The notes under the pieces: model-generated
Databases searched by the model: none
The model's input: the letters and a program-made list of their open reading frames with translations, nothing else
Told to the model about the DNA's origin: nothing
Source of the DNA: Actinosynnema sp. ALI-1.44
GTDB lineage: Bacteria > Actinomycetota > Actinomycetes > Mycobacteriales > Pseudonocardiaceae
DNA: 64,000 nucleotides
Assembly (NCBI RefSeq): GCF_001984155.1
Contig: NZ_MTQO01000048.1
Span: 434,001 to 498,000, forward strand
Direction: 5' to 3'
Position numbers and translations under genes: made by a program
Part shown: positions 32,752-41,926 of the stretch, piece by piece
How positions within the stretch are numbered: the stretch's first letter is position 1
Layout: each line of letters begins with the position of its first letter

Positions 32752-34035
32752 TCAGGCCGTCGGCGGGAAGCGCGGCGGCTCCACCGACCCGCCGGCCGTC
32801 GGCGGGACGCCGTTGATGATCCGCGGGGTCGAGGGGCTCGACCACTTGGCTTCGGCGTCCGCGTGCCTGCCGGACTTGTCTGTCTGCCAGCTCAGCTTCT
32901 TGTTGCTGGAGGCCGCCTCGGCCTGCTCACGCTTGGCCAGTTCTTCCTGGAGTTGGCGCAGCAGGTCGCGTTCCTGGTCGTTGAGGTCGCTGTCCTCGAA
33001 GGTGTCCTTCGCCGACACCGGTGAGGGGGCCGGCGTCGGCTTCTTCGGCAGGGCGACCGGTTCCGGCTCGTCGATCGGCGGCGTCACCTGGCGGAGACCC
33101 GGCTGGTCGAAGTTCGGCCGTTCCGGCCGGGGCGTCGGCTCGGCGGGCACTTCCACGACCGGGTCGATCACCGGGTCGGTCACCGGGTCGAGGACGTTGG
33201 TCGTCTCCTTCGGCGTCGGTGTCGGCGCCTTGCCCACCGGGGCAGGTGCCGGGTCCATCTCGGGGATCCAGCTGCTGGTGCTGGGCTGTGGTTCGTCCGC
33301 TGCCTGCGGCTTCGCCGCCGGTGCGTCGTCCTTCCACGTCTCCCGCTGCTGTCCCCATGTCCGCCGGGGCGGTTCGGCTGCCGGTGGTGGTTGTTCCTCC
33401 GCCGCTCCGTCGAACGAGACCCGGCGGGCCTGCTGCATGCCTTGGCGGTGGTACTCGGTCAGCGGCGAGTTGTCCCTGAGGACCTCGACCGCCGCGCGGA
33501 TCCCGGCGCGGCGCAGTGCGTGCTCGATCCGGTACGCCGTCGCGGGCGGGAACCCGCGGGGTCCGATCTCGACGAGGACGATCCGGTTCGGCACCGGCCC
33601 GGCCACCGCGCCCGCCGGGGTGGTCCGCCAGACGCACCACAGCGCACGCACGTCCGGGAGCACCTCGAGCACCCGGTGCACGGCTTCGCTCACGCCCACC
33701 TCGGCCCCACCTATCCGCGAGTCCACGAGACCGGGGTGGAACCTGTGCACCGGTGGGCGCGCCCTGCCGTCGTCCACCTTCAGCTGCTGGATCAGGGTCG
33801 TGTCGCAGTTCGCCTCGGCGAACATCGCGTCCAAGTCCCGGCGTTCCACGGGCGACAGCGGGATCCGTCCGGCCACCAGGCAGCCGCCGATCAGTTCCAG
33901 CGAGCGGTCCAGCTCCGCCGACGCCAGCAGCTCGCGGGCATCGGTGAGGGCGTCGTCGTCCAACCTGCCCGCGAGGGCCAGCAGAAGGTCATGGACACGG
34001 ATCGGGAGCGCAACGCGGTCGGCGACCTGGGTCAC
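32752..34035 (-). CDS. Uncharacterised protein B: paralogue of its neighbour with a Pro-rich tail
   Basis: This 427-residue protein is unrecognised. Residues 1 to about 200 are related to the upstream protein: both share H-x-LLL-x-LAGRL near the N-terminus, a VWRTTP/TWRLP strand, RIVLV/RVVLV, then a VEVL/VEVI stretch ending in a YHxxxM/L motif. From about residue 205 it has a long Pro/Glu/Lys-rich low-complexity region with repeated 'P-E-P' and 'D-P-V' units. A charged coiled coil (NDQERDLLRQLQEELAKREQ) and an Ile/Pro-rich end follow. No signal peptide or membrane segment is seen. GTG 34035 has GGAG seven bases upstream. It starts 36 bases after protein A ends. Possibly a scaffold or interaction partner of protein A. 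Confidence 0.7.
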   Translation of the reverse strand: MTQVADRVALPIRVHDLLLALAGRLDDDALTDARELLASAELDRSLELIGGCLVAGRIPLSPVERRDLDAMFAEANCDTTLIQQLKVDDGRARPPVHRFHPGLVDSRIGGAEVGVSEAVHRVLEVLPDVRALWCVWRTTPAGAVAGPVPNRIVLVEIGPRGFPPATAYRIEHALRRAGIRAAVEVLRDNSPLTEYHRQGMQQARRVSFDGAAEEQPPPAAEPPRRTWGQQRETWKDDAPAAKPQAADEPQPSTSSWIPEMDPAPAPVGKAPTPTPKETTNVLDPVTDPVIDPVVEVPAEPTPRPERPNFDQPGLRQVTPPIDEPEPVALPKKPTPAPSPVSAKDTFEDSDLNDQERDLLRQLQEELAKREQAEAASSNKKLSWQTDKSGRHADAEAKWSSPSTPRIINGVPPTAGGSVEPPRFPPTA

Positions 34036-34070
34036 GACTTCACTCCATTCCGGCTGGTCGAGCGGGGACG

Positions 34071-34694
34071 TCAGCTCGGGACCAGATGGCCCCCTTCTGC
34101 CGCCCCCATGGCCAACGGCACCGACGCAGCCAGTGCCGCCTGGTGGTACCGAGGCAGCAGGATGCCCCTCGGGATCACCTCGACGCTCGGCTCGTGCTCC
34201 CCGAGCGCCCGCAGTACCCGCTGTAGCTCGCCTGCGAGCCGAGCGGGCTGCGTGGTCGCGGTCACCAGGACGACGCGTGTGGCCGCACCGCCACCCGTTC
34301 GTGGCAGCCGCCATGTTCCGCGAACCTCACCGATGTCGGTGCGGTCCCGGACAATCGCCCCGAGGACTACGCCCGCGGAGTCACCCATGCTCACCCATTC
34401 GGGCGACTCTGACGTGAATGTGTAGTCGACCTCGGCGATTTCGTCCACCCACGGCAGCGCATTGAGCCGCTCCGGATCGGCGCCCGCGGGCCGCAACGCG
34501 TTCGTGAGCAGGCGTGATTCCTCGGCTGTGAGTCCGACACGCTCTCTGAGAAGAGTCAACGGCAGAGTGCGCGCGAGTGCGGTCACGGCACCCGCGGCGA
34601 GCCAGTCGCGGAACCGCCAGAGCTGGCGGTCGGGCAGTCGGCCCGCGAGCCGCAGCAGCAGCTCGTGACAGTCCGACTCGGCGTAGCTGTCCAT
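34071..34694 (-). CDS. Uncharacterised protein A (paired with protein B)
   Basis: This 207-residue protein has no recognised family. The N-terminus has a helical block (CHELLLRLAGRLPDRQLWRF). The middle contains VGLTAEESRLL. The C-terminal half (about residues 95-200) looks like an alpha/beta domain, with RVVLVTATTQPARLAGELQR and SVEVIPRGILLPRYHQAAL. The same order of motifs is found in protein B, so the pair arose by duplication. ATG 34694 is 25 bases behind the RidA stop, so it is probably co-transcribed with DUF4177, RidA and protein B. Confidence 0.7.
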   Translation of the reverse strand: MDSYAESDCHELLLRLAGRLPDRQLWRFRDWLAAGAVTALARTLPLTLLRERVGLTAEESRLLTNALRPAGADPERLNALPWVDEIAEVDYTFTSESPEWVSMGDSAGVVLGAIVRDRTDIGEVRGTWRLPRTGGGAATRVVLVTATTQPARLAGELQRVLRALGEHEPSVEVIPRGILLPRYHQAALAASVPLAMGAAEGGHLVPS

Positions 34695-34719
34695 TCGCGC
34701 TCCCTATCCGGTGGCGGGC

Positions 34720-35178
34720 TCAGCCCACCTCGAAGATCACCTCGACCTCGACGGGCGAGCCGAGCGGGAGCTCAGCCACCCCGACGGCGGCACGGGCGTG
34801 CCTGCCCGCGTCCCCGAACACCTCGCCGAACAGCTCCGAGGCGCCGTTGATCACGGCGGGGATCGCGGTGAACCCCTCCGCGGCGGCGACGAACCCGCCT
34901 ACCTTGACCACACCGACCACGGCGTCGATGCCGACGAGGCTGTGCACGGCGGCCAGCGCGTTCAACGCGCAGGTCCGGGCGTGCGCCTTGCCCTCCTCCG
35001 GGCTGATCTCGGCGCCGACCTTGCCGGTCGCGGCGAGAGCGCCCTCGATGAAGGGCAGCTGGCCGGAGACGTACACGTGCGATCCCGACTGCGTCGCCGG
35101 CACGTAGGCGGCCAGCGGCGCGGCGACGGCGGGCAGGTGGATGCCCAGTTCGGCGAGTTTCGCCGACCACTTCGTCAC
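34720..35178 (-). CDS. RidA/YjgF-family protein
   Basis: This 152-residue protein belongs to the RidA superfamily, which hydrolyses reactive enamines/imines from PLP enzymes. The fold's features are visible: a central VYVSGQLPF strand, ALNALAAVHSLVG helix, VKVGGFVAA, and a C-terminal GVAELPLGSPVEVEVIFEV. The usual Arg near the C-terminus (R105 of RidA, in A-R-x-x-V) is here in ARAAVGVAELPLG. It is longer at the N-terminus than the canonical 130 residues, like Rv3678c. GTG 35178 overlaps the DUF4177 stop (GTGA). Confidence 0.88.
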   Translation of the reverse strand: MTKWSAKLAELGIHLPAVAAPLAAYVPATQSGSHVYVSGQLPFIEGALAATGKVGAEISPEEGKAHARTCALNALAAVHSLVGIDAVVGVVKVGGFVAAAEGFTAIPAVINGASELFGEVFGDAGRHARAAVGVAELPLGSPVEVEVIFEVG

Positions 35179-35330
35179 GACTTGGGCCGCTTCAGGAACG
35201 CGACGAGCTGCTCGCCGGTCGGGCCCGGCTGCACCGAGACCAGCTCCCACCCGTCCTCGCCCCACTGGTCGAGGATCTGTTTGGTGGCGTGCGTCAGCAG
35301 CGGAACGGTCGCGTACTCCCACTTCGTCAT
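35175..35330 (-). CDS. DUF4177 small protein
   Basis: This 51-residue protein reads MTKWEYATVPLLTHATKQIL at the start and WELVSVQPG in the middle, the standard DUF4177 pattern (W-E-Y...G-W-E-L-V). It matches the small gene next to RidA in M. tuberculosis. It overlaps the RidA start (GTGA), and a TAGTCT -10 box (35338-35343, minus strand) lies seven bases before its ATG. Function unknown. Confidence 0.88.
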   Translation of the reverse strand: MTKWEYATVPLLTHATKQILDQWGEDGWELVSVQPGPTGEQLVAFLKRPKS

Positions 35331-35391
35331 GAGCCGGAGACTATCCCGTGTCGCTTCGTGATCGTCTCCGACGGCCGGGTAGCGTCGAGAA

Positions 35392-35643
35392 ATGGAGACG
35401 TGGCGAGTCATCGCGGGCGTGCTGATCGCCTTCGGCGGGTTGATCCTCGTGCTGCTCGCGATGGCACAGACCCGTGATCGCAGGGGTGCGACGAACTCGA
35501 CCGTCGCCCTCGCCGGAGTCATCGCCTTCACGGTCGTCACGTTGCTCTGCGTGTTGTCACTGACCGTGTTGCCCGGTGCCGTGGTCTGGGGCATCGTCGC
35601 CGCGGTCGGAGTCGTCAACACAGTGCTCTTGCTCACGAGCTGA
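35392..35643 (+). CDS. Small membrane protein
   Basis: This 83-residue hydrophobic protein has three probable transmembrane helices (about residues 5-25, 37-60 and 62-82) and short basic loops (QTRDRRGAT). A TAGCGT -10 box is six bases before ATG 35392, giving a leaderless message divergent from DUF4177. No function is recognised. Confidence 0.7.
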   Translation: METWRVIAGVLIAFGGLILVLLAMAQTRDRRGATNSTVALAGVIAFTVVTLLCVLSLTVLPGAVVWGIVAAVGVVNTVLLLTS

Positions 35644-35688
35644 CACGTGTCGGGAGCACACGGTTAATCAGACATTTACGCTGGACCA

Positions 35689-36693
35689 GTGACCACCCCT
35701 GTCGTTGGTTGGACCGATCACGTGGCCAGAGCACGGCTGCACGTGGTGACCGGCAAGGGCGGGACCGGAAAGACCACCGTGGCCGCCGCGCTCGCGATCG
35801 CGCTGGCGACCGGGGGCAAACGAGTTCTGCTCGCCGAGGTCGAGGGCCGCCAGGGCATCGCCCAGCTCTTCGACACGCAGCCGCTGCCCTACGAGGAGCA
35901 GCGCATCGCGTCCGCGCCGGGCGGCGGCGAGGTCCGCGCGCTGCACGTGGACGCCGAGGCGGCGCTGCTGGACTACCTGTCGATGTTCTACAACCTCGGC
36001 ATCGCCGGGCGGACGCTGCGCCGGATGGGCGCGATCGACTTCGCCACGACGCTCGCCCCCGGCCTGCGAGACGTGCTGCTGACGGGCAAGATCAAGGAGA
36101 CGGTCGGGCGCACCGGCGAAAACGGGCGGCACCTGTACGACGCGGTCGTCCTCGACGCGCCGCCGACCGGCCGGATCGTGAAGTTCCTCGACGTCACCAG
36201 GGCCATGGCCGACCTGGCGAAGGTCGGGCCGGTCAAGGGCCAGAGCGAGGGCGTGGTCCGGCTGCTGCACTCCGACGACACCGCGGTGCACCTGGTCACG
36301 CTGCTGGAGGAGATGCCCGTCCGCGAGACGCTCGAAGCCGTCGCCGATCTGGACGGCGCCGACCTGCGGCCGGGCGCCGCGATCGTGAACCGCGTCCGCC
36401 CGCCGCGGCTGCCCGCCAGGTCGGTCACGCCCGCGGCAGGCGGCAGGGTCGACGCGTCACGTGTCCGGGCCGGTCTGGTCGCGGCAGGGCTCGAGCTGAC
36501 CGAGGACGTCGTCGACGGCCTGGTCGCCGAGACGGTCGAGCACGCGATCCGCGTGCAGGCCGAGACCACCGCGCGCGAGCAGCTGGCCGAGAGCGACCTG
36601 CCGGCGCTGGAGCTGCCGGACCTGACCGACGGGATCGATGTGGCGGCGTTGTACGAACTGGCGGAGATCATGGTCGAACAGGGGGTCAGGTGA
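35689..36693 (+). CDS. ArsA-like/GET3-like P-loop ATPase A (Rv3679 type)
   Basis: This 334-residue ATPase has a deviant Walker [10 protein letters not shown] (residues 22-30) with the signature first lysine of the MinD/ArsA class, switch-like [17 protein letters not shown], and a C-terminal helical region. Arsenic-binding cysteines are absent. M. tuberculosis Rv3679-Rv3680 form a complex related to Get3 that has been linked to sensing of metabolites and envelope stress; this is the A-type subunit. GTG 35689 follows a TACGCT -10 box by six bases, so the transcript may be leaderless. It overlaps the next gene (GTGA). Confidence 0.9.
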   Translation: MTTPVVGWTDHVARARLHVVTGKGGTGKTTVAAALAIALATGGKRVLLAEVEGRQGIAQLFDTQPLPYEEQRIASAPGGGEVRALHVDAEAALLDYLSMFYNLGIAGRTLRRMGAIDFATTLAPGLRDVLLTGKIKETVGRTGENGRHLYDAVVLDAPPTGRIVKFLDVTRAMADLAKVGPVKGQSEGVVRLLHSDDTAVHLVTLLEEMPVRETLEAVADLDGADLRPGAAIVNRVRPPRLPARSVTPAAGGRVDASRVRAGLVAAGLELTEDVVDGLVAETVEHAIRVQAETTAREQLAESDLPALELPDLTDGIDVAALYELAEIMVEQGVR

Positions 36694-37814
36694 CCCCGGC
36701 GCTGAAGACCGACGAGCTGATCGACGACCCGTCGACCAAGGTGATCGTGTGCTGCGGATCCGGCGGCGTCGGCAAGACCACCACGGCCGCCGCGCTGGCC
36801 GTCCGGGCGGCCGAACGCGGCCGCCGGACCGTCGTGCTGACCATCGACCCGGCGCGCAGGCTCGCGCAGGCGCTTGGCCTGCCCGAGTTGGGCAACCAGC
36901 CGCGCAAGGTGGAGGTCGACGGGTTCGAGCCCGCCGGTGAGCTCTCGGCGATGATGCTGGACATGCGTCGCACGTTCGACGACATGGTGCACTCGCACGC
37001 CGGGCCGCAGAAGGCCAAGGAAGTGCTGGCCAACCCGTTCTACCGGACCATCTCCAGCTCGTTCTCCGGCACGCAGGAGTACATGGCGATGGAGAAGCTC
37101 GGGCAGCTGGCGGCGGACGGCGAGTGGGACCTGATCATCGTGGACACTCCGCCGAGCCGGTCCGCTTTGGACTTCCTCGACGCGCCGCAGCGGCTGTCCA
37201 CCGCGCTGGACGGCCGGATGATCAAGCTGCTGGCCGGTCCGGCCAAGGCGGGCGGCTGGGGGCTGCGCAAGATCGTCGGAGCCGGGTTCTCGCTGTTCGC
37301 GAAGGCCGTGTCGACGATCGTCGGCGGGCAGCTGCTGGCCGACGCGTCCGCGTTCGTGCAGGCCTTCGACAGCATGTTCGGCGGGTTCCGCGAGCGCGCG
37401 ACGCGCACGTACGAGCTGCTCAGGTCCGGTGGGACGGCGTTCCTCGTCGTCGCGGCGCCGGAACCGGACGCGCTTCGCGAGGCCAGCTACTTCGTGGAGC
37501 GGCTGGCCGGTGAGTCGATGCCGCTGGCCGGGTTGGTGGTCAACCGGACGCACCCGGTGCTGGCCGACCTGCCCGGTTCGAAGGCCCTCGCGGCGGCGGA
37601 GACGCTGGAGCGCGGCGGTGACTCACCGCTGGCCGCCGCCGTGCTGCGGCTGCACGCCGACCGCGTCTCGATCGCCGACCGGGAACGGCGGCTGGTCGCC
37701 CGGTTCACCAAGGCGCACCACGGCGTGCCTGTGACCCGCGTGCCCGCCATGCCATCGGACGTGCATGACTTGGCGGGCCTACGGCAGATCGGTGACCAGC
37801 TCAGCGCGGGCTGA
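36690..37814 (+). CDS. ArsA-like/GET3-like P-loop ATPase B (Rv3680 type)
   Basis: This 374-residue partner ATPase has [15 protein letters not shown] (deviant Walker A) near residues 22-36, [15 protein letters not shown] and [14 protein letters not shown] (Walker B). A long helical insert is expected to form a hydrophobic groove or dimer interface (with [20 protein letters not shown]). The GTG overlaps the upstream stop, so the two ATPases are made in equal amounts and likely act as a heteromer. It is followed by the convergent whiB4. Confidence 0.9.
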   Translation: MTPALKTDELIDDPSTKVIVCCGSGGVGKTTTAAALAVRAAERGRRTVVLTIDPARRLAQALGLPELGNQPRKVEVDGFEPAGELSAMMLDMRRTFDDMVHSHAGPQKAKEVLANPFYRTISSSFSGTQEYMAMEKLGQLAADGEWDLIIVDTPPSRSALDFLDAPQRLSTALDGRMIKLLAGPAKAGGWGLRKIVGAGFSLFAKAVSTIVGGQLLADASAFVQAFDSMFGGFRERATRTYELLRSGGTAFLVVAAPEPDALREASYFVERLAGESMPLAGLVVNRTHPVLADLPGSKALAAAETLERGGDSPLAAAVLRLHADRVSIADRERRLVARFTKAHHGVPVTRVPAMPSDVHDLAGLRQIGDQLSAG

Positions 37815-37819
37815 GCGGT

Positions 37820-38131
37820 CTAGCCGACGCGGGCGTCCTCCTCGGGTGCGTGCTCGCGGCGTGCGTTGTCCAGCAGCTCACGCCACGAATTCACGTCGGG
37901 CCTGCGGCGCAGCAGTGCACGCCGTTCCCGCTCGGTCATCCCACCCCAGACACCGAACTCGATCCTGTTGTCGAGCGCTTCGGCGAGGCATTCGGTGCGC
38001 ACCGGGCATGCCACGCACACCAGTTTGGCTTTGCGCTGCTCCGCACCGCGCACGAAGAGCTCATCCGGATCATCACCACGACATGCCGCGTTGACGCGCC
38101 AGTCCTGTGGTTTGTTGGGTTGCTGATACAT
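37820..38131 (-). CDS. whiB4: WhiB-family iron-sulfur regulator (WhiB4-like)
   Basis: This 103-residue protein has four cluster cysteines at 17, 39, 42 and 48 (C-x21-C-x2-C-x5-C), the G-V-W-G-G turn (FGVWGGMTERERRALL), and an Arg-rich DNA-contact tail (RRRPDVNSW). WhiB proteins bind sigma factors and sense oxidants through a [4Fe-4S] cluster. Its place between the ArsA-like pair and a PASTA penicillin-binding protein is that of M. tuberculosis whiB4 (Rv3681c). It shares an intergenic region of 183 bases with the divergent ponA2. Confidence 0.92.
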   Translation of the reverse strand: MYQQPNKPQDWRVNAACRGDDPDELFVRGAEQRKAKLVCVACPVRTECLAEALDNRIEFGVWGGMTERERRALLRRRPDVNSWRELLDNARREHAPEEDARVG

Positions 38132-38314
38132 CTCCCCCAGCTCCTACCGTCGTGTCCATTGCCCGAAGCCCCCCGGCTCCAGCTGCCTGTCGTGACAAGA
38201 TTGACGACGTTCGAACGCCCCCGGTTCCACCCCACTTTCGTTGACTATCTCGCACACCGGGCGCTCAGAAGTCAATGCGATTGACGTAGCGTAGCCAGCG
38301 GCTCGAACAGGCTC

Positions 38315-40768
38315 ATGGGTACCCTGACCTTCGTGCGCTTCACGAACGGTGTGTTCAAGATGCTCAGCCTCTGCCTGCTGGCCGGGGTACTGCTCGCCGG
38401 GATGCTGTTTCCGGTGGTCGGGGCACTCGGCGTGGCCTCGAACCGGGCCAGCGACACCATCGACAGCGCACAAGCCGAAATGGTCGAGGTCCCCCCCGCG
38501 TTGATCAGCACGATGACGGCGGTCGACGGCAGGCCGGTCGCCACCCTGTACGACCAGTTCCGCATCCCGGTATCGGCCCGCCAGATCGCGCCGGTCATGC
38601 GCGAGGCGCTGATGTCGATCGAGGACCGGCGGTTCTACGAACACCACGGCGTGGACTGGAAAGGCACATTCCGTGCCGCGCTGAGCACGAGCGGTGGCAA
38701 CCAGCAGGGTGGTTCGACGCTCACCCAGCAATACGTGAAGAACTATTTGATCAACGTCGTCTACCGGAACAACAAGACCGAGCAGGCCAAGGCGCAGGAG
38801 CCGACAATCGCGCGAAAGCTGCGTGAGGCACGGATCGCGCTGCAGCTCGAGCAGAAGATGTCGAAGGAAGACATCATCACCGGTTATCTGAACGTTGTGG
38901 AATTCTCCAACTCCATCTACGGCGTCGGCGCGGCCGCGCAGACGTACTTCGGCACCACGGCGGACAAGCTGACCCTGCCGCAGGCCGCGATGCTCGCCGG
39001 GATGGTGCAGAACCCGACGCTGTTCAACCCGTGGCAGCGCGGCCCGCAGTCGCTCAGCCGCCGCAACGTCGTGATCGACACGATGATCGAGACCGGCAGG
39101 GTGAGCAGGGCGGACGGCGAAGCGGCGAAGCAGACCCCGCTGGGTGTGGCGGCCGAGCCCGTGAAGCCCGCGAAGAACTGCAACGGCGCGGGCCCGGAGG
39201 CCGGCTTCTTCTGCCAGTACGTCGTGGAGTACTTGGAAAAGCTCGGCTTCACCCAGGACCAGTTGGCCATCGGCGGCTACACGATCAAGACCAGCCTCGA
39301 CCTGAACGCGACGTCGCTGGCCAAGCAGGCCGCGATGGACCAGGTGCCGAAGATGACGGAAGGGATCGCCAACGTGATGGCGATCGTGCGGCCCGGCAAA
39401 GAAAAGCACCAGGTCGTCGCGTTGGTGTCCAATCGGGACTACGGGCCGGACGCCTCGAAGGGGCAGACGCAGTTCCCGCAGCCGTACGGCATCGAGAACA
39501 AGTTCGGCACCGGCTCGATCTACAAGATCTTCACCGCGGCGGCGGCGCTGGAGAAGGGCATGGGCATCAACTCGATGATCGACACGCCCGCGCACTACAG
39601 CTCCCGGCTGTTCATCGGCGGCAACCCGAAGAACTGCCCGCGCACGGAGAACCCGAAGGACGGCAGGGACACGTCCTGGTACTGCCTGGGTAACGCCGGG
39701 GACAACTACCCCGACCGGATGACGTTGCAGCAGGGGCTCGCGACCTCGCCGAACACCGGGTTCGTCAAGCTGGAGGAAATGCTCGGCAGCACCGACCCGG
39801 TAGTGGACATGCTGGTCCGCCTCGGCATGCGCGAGACCATGGCCTCCAACATGAGCGGCAAGCCCGCCAAGCCCGGCGAGGAGACCCAGGCGCAGCACTT
39901 CGGCAGCAAGCCGGGCTACCCCGGCAACGCCTCGCTGACGCTCGGCCCGAGCCCGATGAGCCCGCTGGAACTGGCGAACGTGGCCGCGACGCTGATGAGC
40001 GGCGGCGTGTGGTGCCCACCGTCGCCGATCGTGGAGATCATCGACCGCAACGGCAACCCGCTGGACTTGAAGGGCAAGGAGCAGCCCTGCGAGCAGGCGG
40101 TGGCGGAGCCGCTGGCGAACACCTTGGTGACCGGGCTGAGCAAGGACGACCTGCCCGGCGGAACGGCGCACGCCGCGGCGAGGGCCAACGGCTGGACCCG
40201 GCCGATGCTCGGCAAGACCGGGACGACGCAGGACTACAAGTCGGCAGGGTTCGTCGGCGCCGTTCCGCAGTACGCGGCCGCCGCGCTGACCTTCGCCGAC
40301 GGCAACCGGCCGCGGCCGATCAACGTGCGCACCACCCCACCGCGGTTGTCCGACACCGGCAACATCTACGGCGGAACGGTTCCGGCGCGTACCTGGTTCG
40401 CAGCGATGAAACCGTTGCTGGCCAGCGAGCCCGAACTGCCCTTGCCACCGACAGATCCCCGGTACGTCGACGGCGGCCCGGAGACGAAGGTGCCGGACGT
40501 GGTCGGCAAAACCCAGGAAGAAGCCACGAACATCCTGCAAGGCGCGGGTTACACGGTGACCGTGCTCCAACGCGACGACAGCAGGCGCAAGGGAACGGTC
40601 GTGAACCAAACTCCCCGCGGCACCAAACTGCCCGGCGGCACGATCACGATCTACGTCTCGACAGGAGTAGCCCCCCAACAGCACGAAATCCCCTCCAACC
40701 CGTCAACCCCGGGCGGAACCCCACCAACCGGAGGCAGTGGCCCAGGAGGAGACCCCGGCGGCGGCTGA
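38315..40768 (+). CDS. ponA2: Class A penicillin-binding protein with PASTA domain (PonA2 type)
   Basis: This 817-residue bifunctional peptidoglycan synthase has a short cytoplasmic N-terminus and one membrane helix (about residues 13-40). The GT51 glycosyltransferase has its catalytic Glu in MSIEDRRFYEHHG (E103). The transpeptidase domain has SIYK at 401-404, SPN in TSPNTGF and KTGT at 634. A PASTA domain (about 728-795, KVPDVVGKTQEEATNIL) and a Gly/Pro-rich tail complete it. It matches M. tuberculosis PonA2 (Rv3682). ATG 38315 gives the longer protein; GTG 38333, seven bases behind TACCCT, may be a leaderless alternative that drops six residues. A terminator follows at 40781. Confidence 0.95.
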   Translation: MGTLTFVRFTNGVFKMLSLCLLAGVLLAGMLFPVVGALGVASNRASDTIDSAQAEMVEVPPALISTMTAVDGRPVATLYDQFRIPVSARQIAPVMREALMSIEDRRFYEHHGVDWKGTFRAALSTSGGNQQGGSTLTQQYVKNYLINVVYRNNKTEQAKAQEPTIARKLREARIALQLEQKMSKEDIITGYLNVVEFSNSIYGVGAAAQTYFGTTADKLTLPQAAMLAGMVQNPTLFNPWQRGPQSLSRRNVVIDTMIETGRVSRADGEAAKQTPLGVAAEPVKPAKNCNGAGPEAGFFCQYVVEYLEKLGFTQDQLAIGGYTIKTSLDLNATSLAKQAAMDQVPKMTEGIANVMAIVRPGKEKHQVVALVSNRDYGPDASKGQTQFPQPYGIENKFGTGSIYKIFTAAAALEKGMGINSMIDTPAHYSSRLFIGGNPKNCPRTENPKDGRDTSWYCLGNAGDNYPDRMTLQQGLATSPNTGFVKLEEMLGSTDPVVDMLVRLGMRETMASNMSGKPAKPGEETQAQHFGSKPGYPGNASLTLGPSPMSPLELANVAATLMSGGVWCPPSPIVEIIDRNGNPLDLKGKEQPCEQAVAEPLANTLVTGLSKDDLPGGTAHAAARANGWTRPMLGKTGTTQDYKSAGFVGAVPQYAAAALTFADGNRPRPINVRTTPPRLSDTGNIYGGTVPARTWFAAMKPLLASEPELPLPPTDPRYVDGGPETKVPDVVGKTQEEATNILQGAGYTVTVLQRDDSRRKGTVVNQTPRGTKLPGGTITIYVSTGVAPQQHEIPSNPSTPGGTPPTGGSGPGGDPGGG

Positions 40769-40780
40769 CCACCCCGCTCC

Positions 40781-40813
40781 AAAGGCCCACAAGTTCCCGA
40801 TTGTGGGCCTTTC
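40781..40813 (+). terminator. Terminator behind ponA2
   Basis: AAAGGCCCACAA (40781-40792) pairs with TTGTGGGCCTTT (40802-40813), with a nine-base loop and a TTTCTCGT run after it. Confidence 0.85.
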
Positions 40814-40870
40814 TCGTGCCCCCGGTCGCTTTCTGGAGTCGACCACAAGGGGTGCGGCGAAGCCGCGCGC

Positions 40871-40955
40871 TGGTCAAAGCGAAACGAACCCAGCGCTGGG
40901 TCAGAAGGAGCACGCACCGTGGGGTTTGGGGGCTCGGCCCCCCAAAGTAATAAAC
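40871..40955 (-). repeat. Dispersed GC-rich repeat, copy 2
   Basis: Read on the minus strand it has the blocks TTGGGGGGCCGAGCCCCCAA, CACGGTGCGTGCTCCTTCTG, ACCCAGCGCTGGG and TTTGACCAG, the same order as 2842-2927 on the plus strand. It sits directly beside the chromosomal end of the integrated element. Confidence 0.6.
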
Positions 40956-40957
40956 GA

Positions 40958-41004
40958 AGGCGCCCCCGGGAAGGTTGAGAAGCAACCGACCAGGAGGCGC
41001 CTTA
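40958..41004 (-). terminator. Probable original terminator of tRNA-Pro
   Basis: AAGGCGCC (40958-40965) pairs with GGCGCCTT (40997-41004). Read on the minus strand it follows the tRNA 3'-half copy at 41011-41053 within seven bases and is followed by a T-rich run. This suggests it ended the tRNA transcript before the element inserted. Confidence 0.6.
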
Positions 41005-41010
41005 GCCGAG

Positions 41011-41053
41011 TCGGGGTGGCGGGATTCGAACCCACGACCTCTTCGTCCCGAAG
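41011..41053 (-). repeat. Attachment site remnant: 43-bp copy of the tRNA-Pro 3' half
   Basis: These 43 bases are identical to 45780-45822, which is the 3' half of tRNA-Pro(CGG) plus one base. Identity stops on both sides. The copy cannot form a full tRNA. It is the left attachment site of an element that entered the tRNA gene. Confidence 0.9.
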
Positions 41054-41147
41054 GCGATTAACCGGTCGCTGACCTGCTAAAGCTACTGGTCAGGGCCTGT
41101 CGCGGCGTCCATGCCTGTCTGGCTACGTCCGTAGTCGTCCGCTGTGA

Positions 41148-41435
41148 TTGTCAGGCAGTTTGTCAGGCATGCATCCGGCCGCCGCCGACGCCGTGCGCAT
41201 CGGCGACCTGTTCACGCCGGGCGGGCCCGCCGGGCACGCCAAACCGTGGCTCGACGCGTTCCAGAGTGCGGGCCGCCAGCTCGGTGACGCCGCTGCGGCT
41301 GGATACATGGGTCGTGGCCTGCGGGCGGTCATCGGCCACGTGGTGATCTTCCACTGGAACCGGTTTGGCCTGTCGGCCACGAGCCAAGGCGTCCTGGCTC
41401 GTGCAGCAGTCGAAGCCCTGCTTCCTCAGATCTGA
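41148..41435 (+). pseudogene. Fragment of a thiopeptide-type/LanB C-terminal domain protein
   Basis: The 95-residue reading frame ends with YMGRGLRAVIGHVVIFHWNR and ATSQGVLARAAVEALL. This is the C-terminal pattern of the thiopeptide-type bacteriocin biosynthesis domain found at the end of LanB-like dehydratases and in their split partners. The homologous part begins around HPAAADAVRIGDLF; the rest of the domain (about 200 residues) is missing. So this is a remnant of a ribosomal peptide biosynthesis gene cluster. No precursor peptide or other partner is found nearby. Confidence 0.55.
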
Positions 41436-41926
41436 CTACGACCCCCGCCACAATGGCTGCCGTCTTTACGTCACCGTCTGATGAAAAATCTGGTTGCCAG
41501 AACCGGGCCAATTGGATCAACCCCCTTGAGGGTACCTTAGTCTGGATAGTCGATTGCGTAGCTCCTAGCTGCGGTAGTAGGTTACGAATGTACCAAGATC
41601 ATGGGTGTGTTCTTAGGGGGATCTGCTCATTGCGGGGTGCGCGTAAACAGTCTTAATCCGCCATCGTCGAGCTAAGGCAAAGTTAAAGAGGGCGGTGTTG
41701 TCAGATTCTGTCGCGAATAGGGCGTTAGCTGACTGCTGGCACTGGGGAGTCCTGTTGCGCTGAAGTCCGGCCACACATCATGGCGGGCTTTATCATGCCC
41801 ACCCGGCCGTAGGTGCGCGCTAATTGTCGATACCGCCACTTTTCGCCCCCTGTGATTTCGGGGTTTCTTTGGCCTGCTCACTCCCTCTCATGAACAAAAC
41901 TCTCTTTTGTTGCGATTGGAGAGAAT
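41436..41926. other. AT-rich gene-free stretch inside the element
   Basis: About 490 bases with noticeably lower GC than the surroundings and no credible reading frame. The last 60 bases form the leader of the next gene, including GGAGAG close to its start. Confidence 0.55.

Noticed and set aside
41011-41053. A second tRNA-Pro gene
   Set aside because: Only the 3' half is present; the anticodon stem and acceptor 5' strand are absent, so it is an attachment-site copy.
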